Below are positions 29,201-36,731 of a DNA stretch of 64,000 nt, piece by piece. Origin of the DNA: a virus; the IMG/VR virus record IMGVR_UViG_3300032297_000372, positions 27,614 to 91,613 of that record. One strand, given 5' to 3'. The number at the start of each line of letters is the position of its first letter. Position 1 is the stretch's first letter. The notes under the pieces are model-generated. The model did not search any database and was not told the DNA's origin. It saw only the letters and a program-made list of their open reading frames with translations. The position numbers and the translations under genes were made by a program.

Positions 29201-29375
29201 AGAATATGAATTCAGACCTTCTTTGACAGAAGATAATATAACTTACACAGCCGATAACGGAATTATTTACGATAATTTTAAAACATTCTCAATTAAAATT
29301 GTCATGACTTCCCTCGATCCTTCAGTTATTCCGAGAGTCAAAGATTTAAGGATAATTGCTTTACCGGCAGGTTAA
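23208..29375 (+). CDS. Large DUF4815-type virion protein
   Basis: The 2055-aa product begins FNFDPYNDDFDEDKNFMRLLFRPGYALQARELTQLQTILS, the hallmark of the DUF4815 family in large marine phages. Residues up to about 370 appear to be the conserved anchor domain (including GVYFFKGQFVKV and DPGKAYVGGYEF). The C-terminal third contains STWRVDPLAQTFFVDPS and FLKPGLYALVVLCDSPDYIVW segments, typical of baseplate or fibre proteins that hold galactose-binding-like folds. A GSGY/GTGY beta module lies near residues 1845-1905. An AGGA ribosome site precedes the ATG. It is likely a baseplate-attached fibre or outer wedge component, occupying the place of T4 gp10; the precise role is not known from the sequence. 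Confidence 0.68.
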   Translation: MTKLFNFDPYNDDFDEDKNFMRLLFRPGYALQARELTQLQTILSSQIEKFGNHIFQNGSPITGGKISLDDRANYVILETQYSGADISLDLFLNTTVVSYNSTKNVRAKVIAIDNNTNTTPVMIVKYLSGDRFAETDEIKVVGQNLFAQVRANDAVGRSYVASIQEGVYFFKGQFVKVVPEFLVLEPFYRVGNNSTVINKQPSYKIGIEFDELVIDEVDDASLLDPAQGSFNYQAPGATRFKVDTRLSKRTLDSADESSFFEVIRLVNGVKTKEIDYPIYSELEKTLARRTFEESGNYTVDPFVLSMQEDWQDPANNNVVNADYFSAILDPGKAYVGGYEFQTIAPTVLGIPRARATSNVSDYDVPTSYGSYVFVKNVSKTLDVTSFPQLDIHCVSAEKIDTSSTAKYDSTKIGTLRANMLKYDDATSRADGLTHIHRMHVFQVNTSSIIGTTAASASTNTVVKLPTSFTANGGINAYANMYFRITDGAGLAVAPILIESSNNANLTITLQSALPFIPASNAFSIDADFYRAEGFSVKSGTSLTFSANVDSSSKDTDGFSLITEKSRENAVFDLPFEAIKQGTIDNFDFYATKLYSNKVSNLGGTISFAPNGTDTFAFAGSAGVLGQTTILNNIICFVRPETNANVQFGIYPNTILSLANSNFTVTAVGDGSLTFDIRVPATYVDFLIKTKVNNAEAGATGAIRSKTLRPSLSAAEDLHVKVPYNLKPAGTDLERLTSSNTGTVTTFTGGYVFETVGATFFDTTSAMADLKTPGKAVSLQVPDIFEIVRITDSRTNTTNVTTAMLTSDDHDVTSHYEFDNGQRRTHYDHATIRLKRGYSSPIGSTLLVQYKYYAHGLSPQNSGLFTVDSYPGDYADIPLFNDKEGNRLISARGFLDFRPTRAIAGTTIANGVNADPDEVAELSFEHYLSRIDQIVVKPSKEIGVIQGQPGVKPVQPTVSGDDMLIYTLYIPPYTDDVKVIRADFKNNRRFTMSDIGAFENRIKGLEYYVALNALEKNANDSKVLDANGLERSKYGILVDNFTSTDVQASYSDVSFDNRCLVENGELKPASLMRTFKLDFDEDASSGNYAAVGVADKKTLMLAYSTTEMVKQPYATKTVPVAGAIYGNFNGKMKLFPEFTMESDIDKTARVTLNSVQGLENAFNFVNEAFQFISDANPTWVNDANNPFAKVVDSKWFETVSTVTNQTVGLGGNVFGNQQITTDRVYISKGATLSQEQFGVSTSETKIGDFVTDVSINPYLKPRAITFISNALRPFTRFYSFFDGTAVDNFIVIPNKVYLGANTEFSDGEVALLANNTGELATQLNSWLAGGTAFNLVRVVNSIPGTNTVSIVNETGLALTGKYLKGLTSLKEGYISTLVEHKSGITRTLTSNTITLASDAPSVNIAGNTIYFIHEASTEEGRGSSYTITNYNTTTKVANISGTLSTTDAASNSWIYSIGTNITNKHGDIAGVFYPPAATFRTGERKLRLTESFNNTYDLDSISFTEKTFVSSGVTVNKTTLVDTVYNVDVGVKVVGTATSAILQSTASESRITSTWRVDPLAQTFFVDPSVYPNGLTMSSVNVFFSSKDDDLPVSVQIRPTINGLPSSDFWYPESVVVKNPNDVTITSAPDADDLTTSTEFTFPSPVFLKPGLYALVVLCDSPDYIVWTAEKGQTTTGGQYVSINPYVGTLYKSQNSMEYVPYINEDLMFVLNRCVFTTDPANFVLRTPNFDRKYNIDKFRLLDRGISLLSNEAFSASYSFISKPVDGVKETVYRTIEPRVTYYMGDDTKYAIGYRRKEVQNSGDFMIKYQISTNDPAVSPMVSLEAMHLNAWENFIDNAEINEEDFNIISPGSGYANSNTVTISSTTGSGALVYLNVDPSGNVLSLNVAASGTGYLDDFSISVPVTASNASIVLNSEYDSSGGPCLARYITKPITLADGFDAGDIRIFLSANKPTGTEVTVFAKILSSSDSTPFKDRGYQKLECFNPTNFATTKENEFIEYEFRPSLTEDNITYTADNGIIYDNFKTFSIKIVMTSLDPSVIPRVKDLRIIALPAG

Positions 29376-29376
29376 T

Positions 29377-29607
29377 ATGAGAGTTAGAGTAGAAGGTACA
29401 CACTTCGTTAAAGACACCAAGACAACCGCACTGTTAGCTACTAACCGTGCGGTTTTGGCCGAGAATGAAGCTAGAAAAAAATTAGGTGAGAGAATAACTG
29501 GTAAAAATGAAGAGATAAATAGTTTAAAATCTCAAGTTAATACCTTAACTGAAGATATGTCCGAAATAAAAAAGATGTTACAGATTCTCTTAGAAAAGAA
29601 CAATTAA
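29377..29607 (+). CDS. Small coiled-coil protein
   Basis: The 76-aa product starts at ATG 29377, one base after the upstream stop. An in-frame ATG at 29356 also exists but lies inside the preceding gene and is less likely. Residues about 22-75 are a charged helix (NEARKKLGERITGKNEEINS, then LKSQVNTLTEDMSEIKKMLQ) with heptad spacing that suggests a coiled coil. No enzyme motif is visible. It could be a small structural linker, chaperone or trimerisation factor for the adjacent fibre; this is an inference from position. Confidence 0.65.
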   Translation: MRVRVEGTHFVKDTKTTALLATNRAVLAENEARKKLGERITGKNEEINSLKSQVNTLTEDMSEIKKMLQILLEKNN

Positions 29608-29616
29608 AGGTTTAAG

Positions 29617-32600
29617 ATGCCAATTTCACAAATCGAAAATATAACAAGAACTAATACCATTGATGAATGGAGAATACAGACTAATAAATCTGCCTCTGAT
29701 TTAAATGATCTTGGTTTTTCATCATATGATAAAACGCAAGGTACTTTGATTATATCAAATACTGCGTCATTACGAATTACTGCATCAGGAACTCCTTTTG
29801 AGGTTGTTAATAGTGTTCTCTTTCAGAATAATCTATCGTTAGCAAATAACTTTTATCTAGGTACTGTAGGCACTCCAACAGGTAATGCTATTATTGGTGG
29901 TACAGTAAGTATTGGTGGTTCAGGTGCAACTTCATTAAATGTCGCTAATGGTGTAACTGTTGGTACAGATTTAGCGGTAACTAGAAATATTTCTGCATCA
30001 AACGCTGCTTTTAGTAATCACATAACAGTAGCAAACAACATAACAGCCTCAGGCATTCTTCGTTTACCTGGAACGGTTGCAGAAAAAGGAAATGTAATAT
30101 ATGCAAATTCTGGTTCAGCTTATATTAATACAGTTTTTGCATCAACAATTAATTCAGCAAACGTAGCTTCAGATAACGTAAGAGCATTGCAAGCAACCTT
30201 TGACGTTCTGAACCTTATTGGTTTAGGCACAATGTTAAATTTGCAGGTTTTCAATGATGCGTTCTTAGTTGATATTATTGCTACAGGTAACAGTTATTTT
30301 GATGTTGCTAATGTTCGTTCATTAACAGTTAACTCTTCAGCAAACATAGTAACATTATCTTCGAATACTTCTACGATTAATAACGCAATCTTAGGAAATG
30401 CCACTGTAACACGAGCTAACGTCACAAACATGACGGTAGACCAAACAGGTAATGTTGTAACTTTAATTTCGAATCTATCATTAATCAATACTGCAAATAT
30501 TTTAATAACAAATGCAAACGTTGGTAATATTCGTAACTTTAGTTTAGGTACTGGTAGTATTACAACAGCTGCAATAGAAAATCAAACTTTCAATGTTGCC
30601 GTTGGTAACACAAGCACAATACAATCAGCAAACATTGTTACATTACAATCTAATCAAGCGACAATCAATACTGGTAATGTAACAAGAATCTTTGCTTCTA
30701 ATGCAAATGTAAGTACAGTAAACGTTTCCTCATTAGTAGATGTTACTACTGGTGGTTTAGTTAGAGTTGCTGCTGGTGCTTCTCCAGAAACAACTGTATT
30801 GCAAGTTGCAGGTAAAACTAACTTAGCTAACGTAGTTATTGACGGCAATTTAACTGTATCGGGTGCGTTCACACAAACCGGAACTGTAAACTTCCAGATT
30901 CAGTCTTTCTTATTGAATGCAAATACGGCTACAAATCTTGATGCTTCGATTATTAATAAGAGAGCTCTAGGTGATAATGCTATTATTAATTGGGACGAAT
31001 CTGTAGATCAGTGGAAGATTTCTACAGGTAATACATACTCACAATTAAACAGAATACTCGATGCTGGTCAATTATCATCACAAGTAACTAATACAAGTAT
31101 TACTGATGTCGCAACTCCTGCTGCGGTTAACACAGTACATACGATTTCTATTACTGCAAGTCATTATGCCAATGCAGCATTCTTACAAGCAAATACTCCT
31201 AGTCACGTATCGAATAGTGCGTCTAGTTATGCTAACTCTGCATTCTTGCAAGCGAATACTCCGAGTCATGTATCTAACTCTGCGGCACTCTATGCTAACG
31301 CAGCCTTTATAGTTGCAAACACACCAACTCATGTGGCAAATTCTGCTGCTTTATATGCTAATGCGGCATTTATCGTTGCGAATACACCAAGTCATGTTGC
31401 CAATAGTGCAGGTTTCTATGCTAACGGTGCATTTGTAAAGGCTAATACCGCAGATATCAATGCTAATGCAGCTTCATCATACGCTAATGCGGCATTCACT
31501 CAAGCTAACTCTGCATTCGTATCAGCAACTAACGCTCAACTTGCCGCAGATGCCGCACAAGGAACAGGTTCAGCATCTTACGTTTTAGCAAATACAACTA
31601 CCAATACCGCTTTAGCAGGATTTGCAGTTGCCAACTCCGCAGCACTTTATGCTAATTCAGCTTTCTTGAGAGCTAATAATTCATTGTTAAGTTCTGGCGG
31701 AACAATGACTGGTGATTTAACCATGTCAGGTAGTAACTCGATCAATGCATCAAGAGCTAACATTGCTTTTGATTTATTAGGTGTTAGAACAGGTGCATCT
31801 GGTGCTAGAATTGTGATGAACTATGACATCATTCAATCTGCTGATCCATTGTTCAGAGCATCACTTGTTGTGGATAGAGGTGTAAGTCCTAACGTTGAGA
31901 TTCGTTGGAATGAACCTACAGCAAAATGGCAGTTCACGAATGATGGTTCTACTTACACCGACTTTGGTGGTAGTACCGCACCTGCCGTTGCCGGAGGTAC
32001 AAATAGACAGATTCTAGTACAGACTGGTGTAGGTGCAACAGGTTTCATTGATGCTCCTTCAACTGCTAATAGATACTTACAATGGACAGGATCAGCATTT
32101 ACTTGGGCTGAGGTACCTAGTGCAGACTTAACTGAACTGAGTGCAAGTAATCTAACATCTGGTACTATACCTGCGGCTAGAATGCCGGCAACTGGTTCTT
32201 TTGGATTTAATATTACAGGTAGCGCAGGTTCAGCATTGACTGCTGCAACAGCAACAACTGCTACAACAGCAGTCAATGCCACAAATGCAGTAAACATTTC
32301 TGGTGGTAATGTACAAAATGCTTTAGCCTTTACAGTGTTAGGTACTCCAAGTATCGGTGACGGAACATCAACATTCTATAATAGACTTTATATTAGAGAT
32401 GGCGGCACAACAACAAGTAAAACTGATCCTTCAGATACAGCAGCATTAAAAGTTTTAGGTGATATAGCTGTCTCTACTGATGTTTGGGCAACTTTGTTTA
32501 ATGGTACCGCAACATCAGCTCGATATGCTGACTTAGCAGAAAAATATTTACCTGATGCGGATTATCCTGAAGGTACTGTAATGGCCATAGGTGGTGAAAA

Positions 32601-32877
32601 AGAAGTTACTGCCGCTTCTGATGTTGACTTCAGAGCTATAGGTGTGATATCATTGAAACCTGCATTTAGAATGAATGAAAATCTAGAGAACGGTGTTTAT
32701 GTTGCACTGAAAGGTCGAGTGCCTGTACGAGTAAAAGGTGAAATCAAAAAAGGTCAACCTATTGGCACAAGTGATACTTTAGGTGTAGGTAAACTTAATG
32801 CACGTAATCATTTTGCTATTGCATTAGAAACAAAAACAACTGAAGAAGAAGGTGTAATAGAAGCATTAATTCTTTAA
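29617..32877 (+). CDS. Tail fibre protein with ANAAF repeats
   Basis: The 1086-aa protein opens with TNTIDEWRIQTNKSASDLND, an N-terminal attachment segment common in marine T4-like fibres. Residues about 90-470 are repetitive beta (NASNATV-type). Residues about 500-690 repeat the motif YANAAFIVANTPSHVANSA. A fibre module with a WNEPTAKWQFTNDGSTY motif follows (residues about 690-785). The C-terminal domain (about residues 965-1086: SARYADLAEKYLPDADYPEG, then VALKGRVPVRVKGEIKKGQPIG) resembles the beta-rich, intramolecular-chaperone or peptidase-G2-like ends of phage fibres. It is a likely trimeric fibre. It is followed one base later by the oxygenase/radical-SAM cassette. Confidence 0.78.
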   Translation: MPISQIENITRTNTIDEWRIQTNKSASDLNDLGFSSYDKTQGTLIISNTASLRITASGTPFEVVNSVLFQNNLSLANNFYLGTVGTPTGNAIIGGTVSIGGSGATSLNVANGVTVGTDLAVTRNISASNAAFSNHITVANNITASGILRLPGTVAEKGNVIYANSGSAYINTVFASTINSANVASDNVRALQATFDVLNLIGLGTMLNLQVFNDAFLVDIIATGNSYFDVANVRSLTVNSSANIVTLSSNTSTINNAILGNATVTRANVTNMTVDQTGNVVTLISNLSLINTANILITNANVGNIRNFSLGTGSITTAAIENQTFNVAVGNTSTIQSANIVTLQSNQATINTGNVTRIFASNANVSTVNVSSLVDVTTGGLVRVAAGASPETTVLQVAGKTNLANVVIDGNLTVSGAFTQTGTVNFQIQSFLLNANTATNLDASIINKRALGDNAIINWDESVDQWKISTGNTYSQLNRILDAGQLSSQVTNTSITDVATPAAVNTVHTISITASHYANAAFLQANTPSHVSNSASSYANSAFLQANTPSHVSNSAALYANAAFIVANTPTHVANSAALYANAAFIVANTPSHVANSAGFYANGAFVKANTADINANAASSYANAAFTQANSAFVSATNAQLAADAAQGTGSASYVLANTTTNTALAGFAVANSAALYANSAFLRANNSLLSSGGTMTGDLTMSGSNSINASRANIAFDLLGVRTGASGARIVMNYDIIQSADPLFRASLVVDRGVSPNVEIRWNEPTAKWQFTNDGSTYTDFGGSTAPAVAGGTNRQILVQTGVGATGFIDAPSTANRYLQWTGSAFTWAEVPSADLTELSASNLTSGTIPAARMPATGSFGFNITGSAGSALTAATATTATTAVNATNAVNISGGNVQNALAFTVLGTPSIGDGTSTFYNRLYIRDGGTTTSKTDPSDTAALKVLGDIAVSTDVWATLFNGTATSARYADLAEKYLPDADYPEGTVMAIGGEKEVTAASDVDFRAIGVISLKPAFRMNENLENGVYVALKGRVPVRVKGEIKKGQPIGTSDTLGVGKLNARNHFAIALETKTTEEEGVIEALIL

Positions 32878-32878
32878 T

Positions 32879-33352
32879 ATGATAACTATTGATGAGTTTG
32901 AGAATTTTATACAACATGATTTGGTATATGAACAAAAGTTAATTTCTATACTGGATGACCTAGGTCGACAAATTTATATTGATGATCTAGGTCAACTTCA
33001 TTCCAACTACGGTAAAACCGTAAAAGTTGAGGGTATGGAAAAATATAATGCACAAATATATGACACATGTTGTGAATTGCAATACGTATATAATCATAAT
33101 GGTGTCGTGACTTGTCATGCTTTCAGAGCTTATGAAAATTCTGCAAGTTTTGGAACTCATACTGATCCTGATGATGTTTATATACACGTTATTTGGGGAG
33201 AAAAAACTCTTCAAATAAAAGATGAAATTCACATATATCGTTCTGGTGAAAGTGTATTCATACCTTCTAATACCCCACACAAAGCTATAAACGAAAAAGA
33301 ATCTTTAATATTAAGCTTTGGTCTTGAAAAATTTCTAGTAGATAAATTATGA
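32879..33352 (+). CDS. JmjC/cupin-like Fe(II) oxygenase
   Basis: The 157-aa protein has a double-stranded beta-helix signature: His94-Thr-Asp96 in FGTHTDPDD, then GEKTLQIKDEIHIYRSGESV, then IPSNTPHKA with His134. This is the HxD...H iron-binding triad of JmjC/cupin-type Fe(II)/2-oxoglutarate hydroxylases. Residues 60-70 include a Cys-Cys pair (DTCCEL). It starts one base after the fibre stop and overlaps the next radical-SAM gene by 4 nt, so it is the first gene of the cassette. It may hydroxylate a residue on the cassette's substrate. A metal-binding cupin without oxygenase activity is the alternative. Activity and substrate are inferred. Confidence 0.68.
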   Translation: MITIDEFENFIQHDLVYEQKLISILDDLGRQIYIDDLGQLHSNYGKTVKVEGMEKYNAQIYDTCCELQYVYNHNGVVTCHAFRAYENSASFGTHTDPDDVYIHVIWGEKTLQIKDEIHIYRSGESVFIPSNTPHKAINEKESLILSFGLEKFLVDKL

Positions 33353-34407
33353 ATTGGATGTTTTATTTAAAGACCACTGAAACATGTAATTTAAATTGTA
33401 AACATTGTTTCACTAATGGCATTAATGGTCCTAAAATTTTCTGGAATGCCATAAAGATTACTGATTGGATTAAACGTTTCAGAGCATATTACCCATCTAA
33501 TTCTGATTCTATACATTGTGAATTTCACGGTGGTGAGCCGTTTTTAGTTCCTGTTCATGAAATGCGTCATGTGTGGGAAAATTGTAAAGACTTGTGGCCT
33601 GCCATGACTTGGGGAGCAACAACGAATTTAGTATTTAAGATGGATCAAGAACATTATGATTTTATAGAAGAAGCTTTCGATAATAGAATAGGAACTTCTT
33701 GGGATCCTAAAATTAGATTTGCCAATAATAAACAATATAAACTTTGGCATAGTAATGTTAAAAGCCTATTGAATCGTGGCGTAACTGTAAAACTTTTTAT
33801 AAGTGTAACACAAGATACATTAAATATAGAACCCATAGTATTGTTACGTTGGATTCGTAGGTTAGGTGTACAAGAAGTTTCGTTTGAGAGATTAACTCAG
33901 AATGGTAACGCTAAAAAATATCCTGAAATATTTCCTAACAATATTGAACAAGATAACTGGTTTCTAAAATTATACGAACAATCTGAGAAATATGGTGCCA
34001 GAGAATGGTTCGATAATGAATTTTTAGAAGTAATTTATTCAAAATTTGATACCGGATTCTTGAAAGGTGGAACTTTCTGTAGAGATTGTGAAGAAAAGAT
34101 ATTCACTGTAAATGCTGACGGTACATTATCAGGATGCCCAAATTCTGCTCCAGAATTTCAATTTGGACATATAAATGATAATCTGGAAGATGTTATAAAT
34201 AGTGAAAGAAGAATAGAAAATATATCATGTGAACGTAGTAGAGATCCTAGATGTTTTTCATGTGATGTGTTTGAATATTGTGGTGGAGACTGTCATCAAT
34301 TAGAATGGCAAAATGATGTTTGTGGAGCTCCAAAAAGTTTAATGAGATATTTAAAAAATAAACAAAAAAATAAAGTTTGGATATTAAAAAATGGCAACCT
34401 TAACTAA
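33349..34407 (+). CDS. Radical SAM/SPASM maturase 1
   Basis: The 352-aa enzyme has the radical-SAM motif C13-NLN-C17-KH-C20 for a 4Fe-4S cluster and a SAM-binding GGEP at 61-64. The C-terminus fits the SPASM consensus exactly: Cys247 x10 Gly x4 Cys263, then Cys302-x2-Cys305-x5-Cys311-x3-Cys315, and Cys325, with an extra Cys244. SPASM proteins use two auxiliary clusters to modify peptides or proteins (sactipeptide thioethers, PQQ, His-Xaa-Ser systems). It ends 17 nt inside the start of the 181-aa Cys-His-Xaa-Ser protein, making that the best substrate candidate. Family membership is firm; the reaction is unknown. Confidence 0.9.
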   Translation: MNWMFYLKTTETCNLNCKHCFTNGINGPKIFWNAIKITDWIKRFRAYYPSNSDSIHCEFHGGEPFLVPVHEMRHVWENCKDLWPAMTWGATTNLVFKMDQEHYDFIEEAFDNRIGTSWDPKIRFANNKQYKLWHSNVKSLLNRGVTVKLFISVTQDTLNIEPIVLLRWIRRLGVQEVSFERLTQNGNAKKYPEIFPNNIEQDNWFLKLYEQSEKYGAREWFDNEFLEVIYSKFDTGFLKGGTFCRDCEEKIFTVNADGTLSGCPNSAPEFQFGHINDNLEDVINSERRIENISCERSRDPRCFSCDVFEYCGGDCHQLEWQNDVCGAPKSLMRYLKNKQKNKVWILKNGNLN

Positions 34408-34936
34408 TAATATTAACCCTCAAAATATCGTTGATAGATTTGCTGATTATGTGACAGCCACAGCTAGTGCAGGAATTACATGGGGAACTAATGCTAAACC
34501 CTTTAGTCAATTTGATGCGGGTTATCTTGGAGGAACAACCGCAGGTAGACCTATTGGTATATCAGGTGGAAATATTTCTGCTGTTGGTGGAACAATCACA
34601 GCTTCAGCAATTTACAACACTCTAGTTAATGAAACCGCACAATATACTTCTATTAGAAGTTTAAGAGCTATTCTACATTTAACCGGATCAGGCAACCAGT
34701 TCGATCAAACAGCTATTGCTTATATGAGTTATGGATCGTATGGGCAGAGTATTGGTTCACCAGCAAATGCTGGCGTCTCAGCAGGATCGACAATAACTAG
34801 TAGTGGTTTAGAATCGCTTTTTAATAATTTAAGATCATCGTATAATACTGCAAGAGCAGCCACAACTACGATAACTGTTACTGTTTGTCACACATCGTGT
34901 CATTCATCCTGCCACGGTTCTAGAGGAAGAAGATAA
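34391..34936 (+). CDS. Candidate modified substrate with C-terminal Cys-His-Xaa-Ser array
   Basis: The 181-aa protein has a Gly/Ala/Ser/Thr-rich body (residues 1-160) that looks like a virion or decoration protein, with no signal peptide. It ends at residues 166-181 in CHTSCHSSCHGSRGRR. The array consists of three tetrads, Cys-His-Xaa-Ser (Cys166, 170, 174; His167, 171, 175; Ser169, 173, 177), followed by an Arg-rich tail. All three cysteines of the protein lie in this array. The design recalls His-Xaa-Ser (HxsA) proteins modified by the radical-SAM enzymes HxsB/HxsC. The gene overlaps radical-SAM gene 1 by 17 nt and the next gene by one base. The substrate role is an inference; a metal-binding tail is the alternative. 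Confidence 0.75.
   Translation: MATLTNNINPQNIVDRFADYVTATASAGITWGTNAKPFSQFDAGYLGGTTAGRPIGISGGNISAVGGTITASAIYNTLVNETAQYTSIRSLRAILHLTGSGNQFDQTAIAYMSYGSYGQSIGSPANAGVSAGSTITSSGLESLFNNLRSSYNTARAATTTITVTVCHTSCHSSCHGSRGRR
34886..34933 (+). other. Cys-His-Xaa-Ser coding array
   Basis: Sixteen codons encode three CHxS tetrads and an RGRR tail at the extreme 3' end of the 181-aa gene. Codons vary between tetrads (TGT/TGT/TGC for Cys; CAC/CAT/CAC for His), so the pattern is held at protein level and does not come from recent DNA duplication. Confidence 0.85.
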
Positions 34937-35652
34937 TGAATATTGTTGAAACTACTGCACCCATCTCGATTGAAAATTTAAAAAAATATTTTAATGACCA
35001 GACTACTTTTTTTGTTATTGATTATAAAGACAGTAGTTTAAAAGGAACAAAACTATTAACATATCTTTCGAATTTAGATATACCTTCTGACATAAACTTT
35101 ACAGGTTGTTCTAGTGATGAATGTTTTGATATGATTAAAGAATACCTACATTCTACAATGATTGTTAATATTCCTGCACTTGAGTCGGCAGTTATCAATA
35201 TATTACATCAAACTAAAAATTTAGTTCCAGTAACAGATAAAAAATTTATTGACGATAATAAAGAAATTTTAGATAAGTGGATTTCAAAACTAGAAAGTTT
35301 ATCCCTATTCAATATGCATATTATTGGAAACGGAATGTTCAAAGAATTTGTTTCTGAGTTTGAAGTCGATGCATCAACTGAATTGATCGGTGTTAATTTT
35401 ATTAGTTTATTAAAGAATGAACATTTTTATTCTTTCTATAATAATACCGATAAAAAATCATTAAAGTTTTATACACATTATTTTAATGATTACATGTTCA
35501 AAGGTAAAAATATGTATTCATATTGGGCTAATGAGAATAATCCTTTATTTTTATTGACATACGGTATTTCAGAAGGCCTTGTAGAAGGAAATTCTTATAA
35601 CTCATACAAACAAAAAACAATCGAGGAATTAGAAAATGTTACACCTGTTTAA
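34936..35652 (+). CDS. Unrecognised cassette protein A
   Basis: I do not recognise this 238-aa protein. It starts on the last base of the stop of the candidate substrate gene (TAATG), so it is likely translationally coupled to it. The sequence is rich in Lys, Asn, Phe, Tyr and Leu, has no cysteine motif beyond Cys59 and Cys64, no signal peptide and no obvious membrane helix. It looks mixed alpha/beta and soluble. Its place directly after the CHxS protein and before the second radical-SAM gene suggests an accessory role such as substrate binding. That is inference only. Confidence 0.55.
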   Translation: MNIVETTAPISIENLKKYFNDQTTFFVIDYKDSSLKGTKLLTYLSNLDIPSDINFTGCSSDECFDMIKEYLHSTMIVNIPALESAVINILHQTKNLVPVTDKKFIDDNKEILDKWISKLESLSLFNMHIIGNGMFKEFVSEFEVDASTELIGVNFISLLKNEHFYSFYNNTDKKSLKFYTHYFNDYMFKGKNMYSYWANENNPLFLLTYGISEGLVEGNSYNSYKQKTIEELENVTPV

Positions 35653-36730
35653 TAAAGTTTACTTAGAGTTCGATGATAGAATAGAAAATCATCTAGATCG
35701 AGTTGTTATTTCAGAACAATACGGAGATCAAATGTATGATCTTTTGGAAAAAGCTGTTCTTGGAAAATTAATACTATATGGTAAAAGTTTCGAAGAAGTT
35801 GTTGGTGACGACTTTTTAGGATTCATAAAATCAATAAAAGAATATGGTGATAACTCTGGTAAAAAAATCATTATTTTCTGTGATAGAACTTCATACAAAA
35901 AATTTATGGCTCATTGGTTTAGATCAACATTACCTAATTTAGATTATGACGGATTTAAAACTATTGTAGATCATACGATTTATAATCAACGAATAATTTC
36001 GAATACCCAACTATCTTCAATGTTCAGTGTTAATCTAAATTCACTATGGGAAGATTTGGATGATATCGAATCTGCGTGGGCAAACGCACAATCTGTAAAT
36101 AGAACCTCGTTGAAATCTTTGAATTTAAATCATACATATGAATTTTTATTATCAACTTATTTGTCTGGTGATAATTCACATAAAGAAGCCTTGAAAAAAA
36201 CATTGCACATGTTTTTACGCCGTTGGTTTATAGAAATGTTTGTTGACAATCGACAAATGGTTTTATTGAATCTTAATAACCATAAATTCTTAAGCACATT
36301 TAATATTGATCCTAAATTGATAGATTTAACTCGTTTAGATCCTTTAGATGTAATAGAACAATTTGAATCTTACTCCGATGATGAAATATGGGAGAGAGAT
36401 GAGAATGCTTATGGTAAATGTAAATTGGAAGGTTTGAGTGAAGAAAAATGTCTAAAGTTGATGGACACTTTATATAATGTTTTTGAAAAATTTGAGGGTA
36501 TGCAAATCGACCGTAGTGTTTTTGGAATTAGAAAATATGTTACTTTAACAACTCGTGAAAGTATAACAGATGCTGAGATGGATGACATATTGGATTTTGT
36601 TATCAATAATCCTTTCGACACTTCTCTAGTTCCACGTGTTGATTTTCAAAATGTTAATTTCACTTTAGTGCAATATTTTCTGACTCAAAAATACAATAAA
36701 AAAGATATATCGAAATATAGATTGTTGTAA
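35636..36730 (+). CDS. Unrecognised cassette protein B
   Basis: This 364-aa protein overlaps protein A by 17 nt and ends one base before radical-SAM gene 2. I recognise no family. It is acidic and mostly helical, with residues such as HMFLRRWFIEMFVDNRQMVL in the middle (about residues 190-215) and a C-terminal FTLVQYFLTQKYNKKDISKY segment. No metal or nucleotide-binding motif stands out and there is no signal peptide. Gene order suggests a partner of the neighbouring radical-SAM enzymes or a scaffold that holds the substrate. Function unknown. Confidence 0.55.
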   Translation: MLHLFNKVYLEFDDRIENHLDRVVISEQYGDQMYDLLEKAVLGKLILYGKSFEEVVGDDFLGFIKSIKEYGDNSGKKIIIFCDRTSYKKFMAHWFRSTLPNLDYDGFKTIVDHTIYNQRIISNTQLSSMFSVNLNSLWEDLDDIESAWANAQSVNRTSLKSLNLNHTYEFLLSTYLSGDNSHKEALKKTLHMFLRRWFIEMFVDNRQMVLLNLNNHKFLSTFNIDPKLIDLTRLDPLDVIEQFESYSDDEIWERDENAYGKCKLEGLSEEKCLKLMDTLYNVFEKFEGMQIDRSVFGIRKYVTLTTRESITDAEMDDILDFVINNPFDTSLVPRVDFQNVNFTLVQYFLTQKYNKKDISKYRLL

Positions 36731-36731
36731 A

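Noticed and set aside
29356-29376. Longer start for the small coiled-coil protein
   Set aside because: The extra seven codons lie inside the end of the 2055-aa gene; the ATG at 29377 directly follows its stop and fits the local pattern.
33349-34407. Radical-SAM enzyme 1 as a sulfatase maturase (anSME)
   Set aside because: SPASM is shared with anSMEs, but no sulfatase gene is present and an overlapping Cys/His/Ser-tailed protein is a better local substrate.
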